Of a DNA stretch of 64,000 nucleotides, positions 1 through 9,707 are shown one piece after another (the first letter of the stretch is position 1; the number at the start of each line of letters is the position of its first letter). The notes below the pieces were generated by a model, which was not told the origin of the DNA, ran no database searches, and saw only the letters and a program-made list of their open reading frames with translations. The stretch lies in contig CALUYY010000007.1 in assembly GCA_944325155.1 (NCBI GenBank), forward strand, positions 34,458-98,457, in the 5' to 3' direction. The translations under genes and the position numbers were made by a program. This stretch comes from Candidatus Gastranaerophilales bacterium (GTDB lineage Bacteria > Cyanobacteriota > Vampirovibrionia > Gastranaerophilales > Gastranaerophilaceae).

Positions 1-1092
1 ACAAAAACCGGCGGTAATCATCCCAAATATTCACAGGTTAACCCCGGCATCATGGCGGGTGCGGTTGCCGCACAAATGGGCGGATATCTTGTACAGTTAA
101 ATTCATACGATGAAGCGTTCAGAAATATGGATATGTATATGCTTATGACCAAAAAACAGCGTGAAGCAATGAAACACAGAAATAAATACGCTTATAACGG
201 TTCATCGGGCATAATTTATGACGCTTCGATTTCAAGACATGAAAATAAATCGGGCTGGCTCAGACCTTTTGCAACATTTGAACAGGTTGACCTTGACGGC
301 GGACCCGATGTTTCAAACGTTTCATACGGTTCATATTTCGGTATGGATTCCGAATTTATTGATCTCGGCCACGGATGGGACGGCGTTTGGAGCGCTTATG
401 CGGGATATAACGGCTCTCACCAATCTTATGACGGTATCGGCATTTATCAAAACGGCGGTACACTGGGTGTTGTCGGTATGGCATATAAAGGCAACTTCTT
501 TACAGGTTTAACCGTTAACGCAGGCGCAAGCGCAGGCAGAGCAAACGTTGATATGGGTTATGACGACTTTACGATGTTGATGAGCGGTGTTGCTTCAAAA
601 TCGGGTTATAACTTTGAATTGTTTGACGGCAAATTTATAATCCAGCCGAGCTATATGATGTCTTATTCATTCGTTAATATGTTTGATTATACAAGCGCTC
701 AAGGTGCAAGAGTAACGTCTGATCCTTTGCATGCAATTCATATTGAACCCGGCATTAAATTTATCGGAAACCTCAAAAACGGCTGGCAGCCTTATGCGGG
801 CATTTCAATGATTTGGAATGTTATGGATAAGACAAGATTTATGGCAAATGAAGTTTATCTGCCCGAATTATCAATTAAACCGTTTGTTAAATACGGCGTG
901 GGCTTGAGAAAATCCTGGGGAGAAAGATTTACGGGCTACTTGCAGACATATATTACAAACGGCGGAAGAAACGGTGTAGGTTTGCAGGCAGGCTTTAACT
1001 GGGCATTGGGAAAACCCGTTGTCAGAGAAAGACAGGCATTCGGCATAACACCGAGCGTTGAGAGCGTAAAATTTGCAAAGAAAACAAAATAA
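1..1092 (+). CDS. Autotransporter beta-barrel protein (C-terminal part, 5' truncated by window)
   Basis: The frame is open from base 1, so the gene starts upstream; 363 residues are visible. The first ~25 residues (TKTGGNHPKYSQVNPG...) lead into a helix, then a series of alternating aromatic/polar beta-strands rich in G, Y, F and N (for example YAGYNGSHQSYDG, FTGLTVNAGASAG, QPYAGISMIWNV, KPFVKYGVGLRKSW). This is the pattern of the ~280-residue autotransporter translocator barrel of the outer membrane. The family usually ends on an aromatic residue at the barrel's last strand; here a ~30-residue charged tail follows GFNWALG. The passenger domain lies outside the window, so its function is unknown. 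A strong terminator follows directly. Confidence 0.8.
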   Translation, partial: TKTGGNHPKYSQVNPGIMAGAVAAQMGGYLVQLNSYDEAFRNMDMYMLMTKKQREAMKHRNKYAYNGSSGIIYDASISRHENKSGWLRPFATFEQVDLDGGPDVSNVSYGSYFGMDSEFIDLGHGWDGVWSAYAGYNGSHQSYDGIGIYQNGGTLGVVGMAYKGNFFTGLTVNAGASAGRANVDMGYDDFTMLMSGVASKSGYNFELFDGKFIIQPSYMMSYSFVNMFDYTSAQGARVTSDPLHAIHIEPGIKFIGNLKNGWQPYAGISMIWNVMDKTRFMANEVYLPELSIKPFVKYGVGLRKSWGERFTGYLQTYITNGGRNGVGLQAGFNWALGKPVVRERQAFGITPSVESVKFAKKTK

Positions 1093-1113
1093 ATTAAATT
1101 AAATTAAATAATA

Positions 1114-1143
1114 AAAAAAGGGGGGTATTAAGCCCCCCTTTTT
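1114..1143 (+). terminator. Rho-independent terminator after the autotransporter gene
   Basis: Six G (1120-1125) pair with six C (1133-1138) around a 7-base loop; the stem extends with A/T pairs and ends in a T-run. Confidence 0.9.
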
Positions 1144-1171
1144 ATCTTATTATCTATTTTATAAAATCCGC

Positions 1172-1196
1172 AATTATTAATTTTTTGTTAATAATT
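1172..1196. promoter_or_regulatory. Inverted repeats upstream of groES (possible operator)
   Basis: AATTATTAA (1172-1180) and TTAATAATT (1188-1196) form a perfect 9-bp inverted repeat with a 7-base spacer. A second short palindrome, TTATC-A-GATAA, lies at 1230-1240. The usual heat-shock CIRCE operator (TTAGCACTC-N9-GAGTGCTAA) is absent, so one of these could be the control site. AT-rich palindromes also arise by chance. Confidence 0.3.
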
Positions 1197-1267
1197 AAGA
1201 GAATTTGAAAATTTGAATATAAGATTGTCTTATCAGATAAAGTCTATCTATTTTAAAGGAGGATATT

Positions 1268-1555
1268 ATGACAATTAAACCGTTAGGCGACAGGGTCGTT
1301 CTTAAAGTTATTGATGATGTACAGCAAACACAGGGCGGAATTTTTATTCCCGATTCCGCTAAAGAAAAACCCCAAAAAGGGGAAGTTGTAGCTGTCGGAC
1401 CCGGAAAAACAATGGATTCGGGCGAAAGAGAACCCTTGGACGTTAAAGTCGGAGATAAAGTTTTATATGCAAAATATGCAGGAACAGACGTTAAAATGGA
1501 CGGCGTCGAGTATAAAATTTTATCCGTTAAAGATGTATTGGCTGTCATTGAATAA
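1268..1555 (+). CDS. groES: Co-chaperonin GroES
   Basis: A 95-residue, full-length GroES. It forms the heptameric lid of the GroEL folding chamber in the cytoplasm. The N-terminus ([10 protein letters not shown]), the mobile loop ([19 protein letters not shown], about residues 21-39) and the C-terminal VKDVLAVIE are all typical. The start has a strong AAAGGAGG site 6 bases upstream. It lies 22 bp before groEL in the usual two-gene operon. The upstream region has inverted repeats but no CIRCE element. Confidence 0.98.
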   Translation: MTIKPLGDRVVLKVIDDVQQTQGGIFIPDSAKEKPQKGEVVAVGPGKTMDSGEREPLDVKVGDKVLYAKYAGTDVKMDGVEYKILSVKDVLAVIE

Positions 1556-1571
1556 TTAAAGTAAGGAGTGA

Positions 1572-3224
<1,653 letters not shown>

Positions 3225-3247
3225 TTTTTTAAAAATACATATACCTT

Positions 3248-3283
3248 AAAAAGATTGGATAAAATTTTATCCAATCTTTTTTT
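3248..3283 (+). terminator. Rho-independent terminator of groESL
   Basis: GATTGGAT (3253-3260) pairs with ATCCAATC (3269-3276), extended by A/T pairs on both sides and followed by seven T. Confidence 0.9.
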
Positions 3284-3296
3284 ATAAAATTCAAAT

Positions 3297-3331
3297 AAAA
3301 AGACCCGAATATATTTTTATTCGGGTCTTTT
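3297..3331 (+). terminator. Second hairpin terminator behind groEL
   Basis: AGACCCGAATA (3301-3311) pairs perfectly with TATTCGGGTCT (3318-3328), flanked by A-run and T-run. It lies just 33 bp before the next start codon, so it both backs up the first terminator and insulates the repair genes. Confidence 0.8.
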
Positions 3332-3363
3332 GTTATGGTAAAATTTTTTAAAAAGGTTATTTT

Positions 3364-3969
3364 ATGTATTTTAAATACGGGAAAAAAGAAAAAGATTATC
3401 TGAAATCAAAAGATAAAATTTTAGGCGCTTATATTGATAAAATCGGAACAATAAAAAGAGAAACCGACCCCGATATTTTTTATTCTCTTGTTCACTGTAT
3501 AACGGGCCAGCAGATTTCAACAAAAGCGCATGTTTCAATATGGAAAAGAATGAATGAAGGCTTAATTAAAATTACGCCGGATACGATAATAAAAGCGGGT
3601 GTTGATAAAATAAAAGCATTCGGCATTTCATATAAAAAAGCGGGATATATTTTTGAACTTGCAATGAAAGTCAAAAATAAAGAATTGGACCTTGATAAAT
3701 TGTATGATAAGCCGACGGATATTATTATAAAAGAATTAACCGCACAAAGGGGAATAGGCATTTGGAGCGCCGAGATGGTTTTGTTATTCTGTCTTCAGAG
3801 AGGGGATGTTTTAAGTTATAAGGATTTAGGCATACAAAGAGGAATAAAAATTTTATACGGGGTTGATATCGTAAAAAAAGAATTTTTTGAAGAGTTAAAA
3901 GAAAAATGGACGCCTTATTTAAGCGTTGCAAGCCTTTATCTTTGGGAAGCGGCGGGAACAAATGTATAA
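3364..3969 (+). CDS. DNA-3-methyladenine glycosylase (AlkA-like, HhH-GPD family)
   Basis: A 201-residue base-excision repair glycosylase that removes alkylated purines from DNA. The helix-hairpin-helix is at about residues 125-140 (LTAQRGIGIWSAEM), followed by the catalytic aspartate near 154 in SYKDLGIQRG. The segment ITGQQIST near 46-53 is the usual conserved substrate-pocket helix. It is shorter than E. coli AlkA (282) and lacks its N-terminal domain, as many bacterial and archaeal homologues do. The next gene, an alkyl-transfer repair protein, overlaps its last 8 bases, so the two form an alkylation-repair operon. No Ada-type regulator is visible nearby. Confidence 0.88.
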   Translation: MYFKYGKKEKDYLKSKDKILGAYIDKIGTIKRETDPDIFYSLVHCITGQQISTKAHVSIWKRMNEGLIKITPDTIIKAGVDKIKAFGISYKKAGYIFELAMKVKNKELDLDKLYDKPTDIIIKELTAQRGIGIWSAEMVLLFCLQRGDVLSYKDLGIQRGIKILYGVDIVKKEFFEELKEKWTPYLSVASLYLWEAAGTNV

Positions 3970-4456
3970 AAGTTTTTATTTTTCGCCTTTGGGGAAAATT
4001 GTTCTTCTTGAAGAAAATAATTATTTAACCAACCTTTATTTTGAGGGGCAGAAGAAATTTGAGCCTGAAATAAAAGATATAAAAGAAAAAGATTTAAAAA
4101 TTTTTAAAGAGACCAAAAAATGGCTTGATTGTTATTTTAGAGGAGAAATCCCGGATTATACCCCCGAACTTTTATTAAAAGGAACGGAATTTCAGCTTGA
4201 AGTCTGGGAGCTATTAAAAAATATTCAATACGGAAAAATAACAACATATAAAGAAATTGCACAAACAATCGCAAAAAAAAGAGGAATTAAAAAAATGTCC
4301 GCTCAAGCCATTGGCGGTGCAATTTCAAAAAATCCCGTCGCAATTATTATTCCATGCCACAGAGTTATTGCGCAAAACGGCTCTTTAACGGGATATGCGG
4401 GCGGAATTAAAAGAAAAGAAGAATTGTTAAAAATTGAAAAGAGCTTATTAATCTAA
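3962..4456 (+). CDS. ogt: Methylated-DNA--protein-cysteine methyltransferase
   Basis: A 164-residue suicide repair enzyme that moves the O6-alkyl group of guanine onto its own cysteine. The active-site motif IPCHR is at residues 130-134 (Cys132), with the recognition-helix segment SAQAIGGAISKNP just before it and LTGYAGG after it. I take the ATG at 3962, which overlaps the end of the glycosylase gene by 8 bases. An in-frame ATG at 3926 would add 12 residues that the family does not need. Translation is probably coupled to the upstream gene. Confidence 0.92.
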   Translation: MYKSFYFSPLGKIVLLEENNYLTNLYFEGQKKFEPEIKDIKEKDLKIFKETKKWLDCYFRGEIPDYTPELLLKGTEFQLEVWELLKNIQYGKITTYKEIAQTIAKKRGIKKMSAQAIGGAISKNPVAIIIPCHRVIAQNGSLTGYAGGIKRKEELLKIEKSLLI

Positions 4457-4485
4457 AAAATAATTTTTATAGTATTATTTATTGT

Positions 4486-4869
4486 ATGAAATTAGTTTGC
4501 AGAGCAGTTTTCTTATTTTTTGTATTTATTTCGATTTTAATAAATACAACTTTTGCAAACGAATATAATTTTTATAAAGCTCCGTTTTCGGGCGCTTATA
4601 TGTATAGCGCCGATTATTTGAATGAAGATATTATCAACAATGAAAACAACAAACCTCTTTCAAATTTAACAAACAGAGATTCAAGGCTGGTATCGGGCAG
4701 CATTAAAGATGAAAATTGTGCAAATTTTCCTTTAAATATCCATGCCGTTATTAAAAATACGCAGATAGAAAAGCTTTTTTATCATACATATTTTAAAACG
4801 AATTTAAAAGACAACAATAAAAAACATTTTATTGCGCTTTTATCGCAGGTTTTTCCCCAGGCTCCGTAA
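4486..4869 (+). CDS. Small secreted protein of unknown function
   Basis: A 127-residue protein with a clear signal peptide: a charged start, a hydrophobic stretch (about residues 7-21) and a likely cleavage after TTFA-NE. The mature part is polar and asparagine-rich, with one cysteine and no domain I recognise. No ribosome binding site is seen; a TATTAT box lies 7 bases before the ATG, so the transcript may be leaderless. It sits alone between the repair pair and the OadG-like gene. Confidence 0.6.
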   Translation: MKLVCRAVFLFFVFISILINTTFANEYNFYKAPFSGAYMYSADYLNEDIINNENNKPLSNLTNRDSRLVSGSIKDENCANFPLNIHAVIKNTQIEKLFYHTYFKTNLKDNNKKHFIALLSQVFPQAP

Positions 4870-4920
4870 TTATTCCTTTATTTAAAAAGTGAATAAAATT
4901 AAAATTTAAAGGAGTAAAAA

Positions 4921-5178
4921 ATGGATATGGAAAAATTTATGCCGCTTTTTTATGACGGCATGGTTGTAACATTGGTCGGGATGTTTGTCGTAATGGTGTT
5001 TTTAACCGTTATGATATGGGTTATAGATTTTACACAGGTAATTGTAAGATATATAAACAAAAAATTTCCCGTTGAAGTTAAAGATGAAACAGCCAAAAAA
5101 TCAAAACAACAAACAAATGACACGGAAGACATTGCGGTTGCAATTGCTGCCGCATTAAGTTATCAATCAAAGGCATAA
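4921..5178 (+). CDS. OadG-like sodium-pump gamma subunit
   Basis: An 85-residue protein with one membrane helix (about residues 10-36), a charged linker and a C-terminal segment IAVAIAAALSY. This is the build of the gamma subunits of sodium-pumping decarboxylases, where the small protein holds the complex together. The alpha (carboxyltransferase) and beta (membrane decarboxylase) subunits are not in this window. Instead it lies 12 bp before an NhaD/ArsB-type transporter and seems to share its operon. AAAGGAG precedes the ATG by 6 bases. Small size makes the family call moderate. Confidence 0.65.
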   Translation: MDMEKFMPLFYDGMVVTLVGMFVVMVFLTVMIWVIDFTQVIVRYINKKFPVEVKDETAKKSKQQTNDTEDIAVAIAAALSYQSKA

Positions 5179-5190
5179 GGGGAGAAAAAA

Positions 5191-6516
5191 ATGGAATTTA
5201 TACATGAATATGTTACCGCTCACAACCTTATGATTTCATCCTGGATTTTAATTATAGCGTATTTCTTTATTGCGCTTGATAAAATTCCTAAAGTAACGAT
5301 TGCGCTTTTTGGCGGCGCAATAACAATCCTTTTGGGGCTTGTGAGCCAGACAAAATCAATTGACGGACTTATCAATCAGGGATATTTTATAAACTATGTT
5401 GATTTTAACGTTATATTCCTGCTTGTTTCAATGATGATAATTGTATTAATTACTACAAAAAGCGGGGTGTTTAATTATGCCGCAAATGCGCTTTTAAAAT
5501 TAACAAAAGGGCACCCGATTAAAGTTCTTATAACGTTAGGGTTTTTTACCGCTTTTGTAAGCGCATTTCTTGATAACGTTACAACGGTTATACTTGTTAT
5601 GCCGATTACGTTTTCAATTTGCAAAAAACTTGATATTAACCCGATTCCTTATCTTTTATGCGAAGTTATGGCTTCAAATATCGGCGGAACGGCAACATTA
5701 ATCGGCGACCCGCCGAATATCATTATAGGAAGCACGGGCGGTCTTACTTTTATGGACTTTATAAAAGAATTAACCCCCGGTGTTGCCGTAATTTTAGTTG
5801 CGGTAATGATATTTTACGTGCTTTGCTTTAGAAAAGTGCTTGTTACGACAAAAGAAAAAATGGATGAGGTTTCAAAAATCGATAATTCAAACTCAATAAC
5901 CGATTTTAACTTAATGCTCCGTTCAACAACGGTTCTTGTTCTTGTTATTATAGGTTTTATGCTTCATGATGCGATTCATGTTGAAACAAGCATTATAGCA
6001 ATGCTCGGCGCTTGTATTTTATTGTTTTTTGAAAAGCCGACCGAAATTCTGAAAGAAGTTGAATGGAATACCATATTCTTCTTTATCGGTTTATTTATTA
6101 TAATAGGCGGGCTTGAAGCGTCCGGCGGAATAAAGCTTATGGCCGAATGGGTTTTAAATGTAACGGACGGCAACCAGAGCGCAACCGCTATGATTATTTT
6201 ATGGGCGTCGGGTATAATTTCAGGGTTTATTGATAATATCCCCTATACCGCTACGATGGCGCCGATGATTTTGGAAATCGAAAAAGCAACAAGCGTAGAT
6301 TATGCTTATCCTCTTTGGTGGGCATTGTCTTTGGGGGCTTGTCTCGGCGGCAACTTAACCATAATAGGAGCGGCAGCTAACGTTATCGTAAGTGAAAATG
6401 CGGCTAAAGCCGGTTATAAAATTCCTTTTATGAGGTTTATGAAATACGGGGTCGGAGTTGTTCTGATTTCTTTAATCATAAGCACCGCTTATATTTATAT
6501 AAGATTTTTAAAATAA
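5191..6516 (+). CDS. Ion transporter superfamily permease (NhaD/ArsB type)
   Basis: A 441-residue inner-membrane protein with about 11-12 hydrophobic helices. It has the two inverted repeats of the ion-transporter superfamily: DNVTTVI with SNIGGTATLIGDPPNI in the first half, and DNIPYTATMAP with GGNLTIIGAAANVI in the second. Members exchange sodium for protons (NhaD), extrude arsenite (ArsB) or carry dicarboxylates. Without arsR or arsA neighbours, and with an OadG-like sodium-pump subunit directly upstream, a sodium-linked role is more likely, but this is inference. A GGGGAG site precedes the ATG, and a bidirectional terminator follows. Confidence 0.85.
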   Translation: MEFIHEYVTAHNLMISSWILIIAYFFIALDKIPKVTIALFGGAITILLGLVSQTKSIDGLINQGYFINYVDFNVIFLLVSMMIIVLITTKSGVFNYAANALLKLTKGHPIKVLITLGFFTAFVSAFLDNVTTVILVMPITFSICKKLDINPIPYLLCEVMASNIGGTATLIGDPPNIIIGSTGGLTFMDFIKELTPGVAVILVAVMIFYVLCFRKVLVTTKEKMDEVSKIDNSNSITDFNLMLRSTTVLVLVIIGFMLHDAIHVETSIIAMLGACILLFFEKPTEILKEVEWNTIFFFIGLFIIIGGLEASGGIKLMAEWVLNVTDGNQSATAMIILWASGIISGFIDNIPYTATMAPMILEIEKATSVDYAYPLWWALSLGACLGGNLTIIGAAANVIVSENAAKAGYKIPFMRFMKYGVGVVLISLIISTAYIYIRFLK

Positions 6517-6519
6517 ATT

Positions 6520-6543
6520 AAAGGGGGATTAAATCCCCCTTTT
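6520..6543. terminator. Bidirectional terminator between convergent genes
   Basis: AAAGGGGGA (6520-6528) pairs with TCCCCCTTT (6534-6542) around a 5-base loop. It serves the transporter gene on the plus strand and the helicase gene on the minus strand, whose stop lies at 6542. Confidence 0.88.
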
Positions 6544-9500
6544 AATTATTCAATTCTTTTAAAATTCTGTCCAGTGAAGCTTTTTTGGATAAATCCCATT
6601 CTCTTTTGGTTAATCTTATAACTTTAAAACCGCACCTTTCCAACAGCGATTGTTTTTTCATGTTTGAATATTTGGAAGATATTTTATCGATAACGCCGTC
6701 AAGTTCAATTACCGTTTTATCAATTACCAAATCGGCATTAACGCCCCCGATTTCCAATCCGGATAAGATTTTTTTATCCGGTATAACAGCGGTTAATTCA
6801 CCCCAGACTTCTTTTTCAAAGTCATTTTTGAATTGAATTTTATCTTTTGTTTCAAAAGCTTTTTTAGCGTTTTGCACATATTCGACATAATCTCTTAAAA
6901 GCCCTTCGGGAATTGTGTTGGGCGCTTTTGATAAAAAGTTTATGATTTTTTTTCTTGCTCTTGTAATTGCAACGTTAAAGAGATTGGGTTTTTGCAAAAA
7001 CGTTAAAGACTGTGAGCGGGAATTATCCGCAATTGCCCATGACATAAGCATAATGTCTTTTTCATCGCCCTGAAACGTGTGGGCGGTTCCTATTTCGATT
7101 GAATGTTTTTGTATTGTTTCAAGCGAAAACATCTGCAATACATCTTTTTTAATTAAATCAACCTGACCTCTGAAGGGCGATAAAATTCCTATTGAAGTCG
7201 GATTATCGGGATTTTTTTCTTCGTCTTCCGATATAATATCACGCATTTTTTTAATAACGGCTTCGGCTTCAATTGTGTTTCTTGTTATATCGATATCAAC
7301 TTTGCCGTCGGGCACCACTATGAGTTCAACGGGGCAATAGTTTTCGGGCGTCATTTTCATTACTTTAATTCTTCCGCCGTAAAATTCTTTGCTTGAAAAT
7401 TCGATAACGGGGCGCGGGCTTCTGAAATGTTCGTCCAACAATACGGGCGTTGTTGAATAATAATTTGCCAAATCGAACATTGAATTTGTTCTGAAGCGCC
7501 ACATTAACTGATATTTATCATCAATATTATACTGGTTTAAAAACGATTGTTCTTTTGCTTTTTCCAAAAACGATAAATGCGGAAGCTGTTTATCATCACC
7601 CACAATAACCGCTTTTTTGGCACGGTATAAAATCGGAAAACAGCTTGCTATGTCGCACTGGCTTGCTTCATCTATTATAACAACGTCAAATAGCGCAGGT
7701 TTTAAGGGAAGCGAATTTGAAATTGCATAAGTTGTTGTGCACCAGCAGGGAAACGCATTTAAAAGCGGTTTAAAATCTTCGTTTTCAAGCAGACGGTTTT
7801 GAAGCATTGCTTTTTTGCTTACAAGAGATTTTGAATGAATCATTAATCTTCTTCTTTTGTTTTGATCCGACAAAAGCTCTTTTAAGGCGGTTCTTCTTTT
7901 ATTTCTTAAAATTTCGACCGCAAGTTTTTTTTGTTTTCCTTTCAGAAGTTTAATTTTATTTAAAAGCTGGTGAAGATTGCCCGTTGCCATTATTTCATCT
8001 TCAATTTCTCTTGCTTTTGCGCTTAATTTTTCAATATCAAGTTCAATATCAAGCCTCTGTGCCAAGTCTTGCACTTTGAAAGCTTTTTTTAAGTTAAGAA
8101 TTTTTTTGATTTTTCTTAAATTTAAAAAGATTAAAATTTTAGTGATGAAATTTGTATTTTTATTTAAATTGTTTTTTAATTTTTCAAGCGATTTTTTTAA
8201 AGTTTCGATTTCTTTTGTCGTAAGTTCATTTTTTACGTATCTTAATTCGCCGATTGAACCTTCGGATTGTTTTATTTCGATGTCTGCTTCTTCATATTTT
8301 TCTTCAAGACGGATGATTTTTTCACATAAATTTTCAAGACGTTTAATTTCATCCAGAAGTTCTTTCATATCTTTGGTATCAACCAAAATCGAATCCATGT
8401 AATCGTCCGTATTTAATTCAACTTTGTTTGATAATAAATCTTCCAATTGAAAACAAAGTTGTTTTTGATAATTGGCTCTCCCCGCCCGAAGCGCAAGATA
8501 GGGCGCATCCATTTCATTTAATCTTTCCGCAACGACATCAACCGCTTTATCCATGCGTGAAGCCACAAGAACGGTTTTATTGTTTGCGATTAGGTGGGAA
8601 ACAAGGTTTACTATTGTCTGGCTTTTGCCGGTTCCCGGAGGTCCGTATACTGCAAGAAAGTCATTGTTTTCAATTTTTCTTATTACATCTTCCTGCGAAT
8701 CGCTTAATGAAAGCGGAGTTACGGGAAAGAAATCCGTTTTTATGTTTTCTTTTACTTTTAAGTCTTTTTTTGTCTGGTTATTATATTCATCCAAAATCGT
8801 TCCCAGAGCCGTTTCTTTTATAATGCCTGCGGGCTTTTCCGATATTTGGGTTAATTCATGCAAAACGCCTGCCGTTACCGTCGGGCGCTTTGTTAAAATG
8901 ACGGATTGAAGTCTTTTTAAAATTAATTTATCAAGGTTTACTTTAGGTTTTTGTTTTATAACGTCAATTGAATCCAATTCGTCAAAATTAAATTCATCAA
9001 GGCTTTCAATCGTATTTGAATAAAAGTCTTCATCGGTTTGGTGCAATTGTTCATTTGCCAGTCCCGTTGTTTCGATTTCAACATCGGGGATTAGAGATTT
9101 TAAGGTCGATAAAAATATTTCAAGCTTTTCTTCATTCAAAGGTAATTCGGGCACAACGTCAATTAACCCTTGAAGCATTGCATCAATTTCATCTTCATCA
9201 TCTTTTCTCATTAACTGTGCAAGAGCACCGGTGTTTAGAGATAAGGTTTCTTCCTGAATTAATAATTTTAAATTTTTCCCTTCACGCTCTATTTTGCAGG
9301 GAGAATATAAAATAGGCGTTAAAAATTCATTATTCTTTTTTGCTCTGCCGTTTTTTCCGATTAAGAAAAGGTAGCCGTATAAAAGATATTTTTCTTTTTG
9401 GCTTACTTCGGCCTGAATCATAAGCTCCGTTAAATAAGGGTTTTCGCCGCTTATTATAAGAGGCTTGTCATAGTTTGAAAAAAGTTCTTCTTCTCCTTCC

Positions 9501-9655
9501 AAAAAAACCCATTTGTTTTCTTTATCGCCTTTAAGGTTTCTGAACGTTGAGCTTTGAACTTCTTCTCTTATACAATCATGCAGATATTGGGAAATTCTTT
9601 TGATAAAATTTCCCATAAAAACTTTGTTGACGGCTTTCGGTATTGTTTCTAGCAT
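6542..9655 (-). CDS. Superfamily 1 helicase (Upf1/DNA2-like) with C-terminal nuclease-like domain
   Basis: A 1037-residue protein. After a ~310-residue N-terminal region come Walker A (GPPGTGKS, 338-345), a long coiled-coil insertion (about 425-620), Walker B (VVIIDEAS, 658-665), and the late SF1 motifs LDEHFRSP, GTAHTFQGDEKD and NVAITRARKK. The last ~95 residues carry GGVNADLVI...VIELDG and a basic C-terminal helix region, resembling a PD-(D/E)XK nuclease of the DUF559/Vsr type. Helicase-plus-nuclease proteins of this kind often act in phage defence, but this is inference. A TATAAT box lies 7 bases upstream of the ATG with no ribosome binding site, pointing to a leaderless transcript. It stands alone between a terminator and the M49-like gene. 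Confidence 0.85.
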   Translation of the reverse strand: MLETIPKAVNKVFMGNFIKRISQYLHDCIREEVQSSTFRNLKGDKENKWVFLEGEEELFSNYDKPLIISGENPYLTELMIQAEVSQKEKYLLYGYLFLIGKNGRAKKNNEFLTPILYSPCKIEREGKNLKLLIQEETLSLNTGALAQLMRKDDEDEIDAMLQGLIDVVPELPLNEEKLEIFLSTLKSLIPDVEIETTGLANEQLHQTDEDFYSNTIESLDEFNFDELDSIDVIKQKPKVNLDKLILKRLQSVILTKRPTVTAGVLHELTQISEKPAGIIKETALGTILDEYNNQTKKDLKVKENIKTDFFPVTPLSLSDSQEDVIRKIENNDFLAVYGPPGTGKSQTIVNLVSHLIANNKTVLVASRMDKAVDVVAERLNEMDAPYLALRAGRANYQKQLCFQLEDLLSNKVELNTDDYMDSILVDTKDMKELLDEIKRLENLCEKIIRLEEKYEEADIEIKQSEGSIGELRYVKNELTTKEIETLKKSLEKLKNNLNKNTNFITKILIFLNLRKIKKILNLKKAFKVQDLAQRLDIELDIEKLSAKAREIEDEIMATGNLHQLLNKIKLLKGKQKKLAVEILRNKRRTALKELLSDQNKRRRLMIHSKSLVSKKAMLQNRLLENEDFKPLLNAFPCWCTTTYAISNSLPLKPALFDVVIIDEASQCDIASCFPILYRAKKAVIVGDDKQLPHLSFLEKAKEQSFLNQYNIDDKYQLMWRFRTNSMFDLANYYSTTPVLLDEHFRSPRPVIEFSSKEFYGGRIKVMKMTPENYCPVELIVVPDGKVDIDITRNTIEAEAVIKKMRDIISEDEEKNPDNPTSIGILSPFRGQVDLIKKDVLQMFSLETIQKHSIEIGTAHTFQGDEKDIMLMSWAIADNSRSQSLTFLQKPNLFNVAITRARKKIINFLSKAPNTIPEGLLRDYVEYVQNAKKAFETKDKIQFKNDFEKEVWGELTAVIPDKKILSGLEIGGVNADLVIDKTVIELDGVIDKISSKYSNMKKQSLLERCGFKVIRLTKREWDLSKKASLDRILKELNN

Positions 9656-9662
9656 AAGTATA

Positions 9663-9668
9663 ATTATA
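9663..9668 (-). promoter_or_regulatory. -10 box of the helicase gene (leaderless start)
   Basis: TATAAT on the minus strand, 7 bases before the ATG at 9655. No Shine-Dalgarno sequence fits between. No good -35 is visible at the standard spacing. Confidence 0.5.
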
Positions 9669-9707
9669 CTCTCAATGGTTTTTAATTGCGCTCAACCAAA
9701 TGATTGA

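Noticed and set aside
1144..1267. CIRCE heat-shock operator before groES
   Set aside because: The TTAGCACTC / GAGTGCTAA arms are not present in either strand of this interval.
8428..8909. Two plus-strand reading frames opposite the helicase gene
   Set aside because: Both are antisense to strongly conserved helicase motifs and have no start signals.
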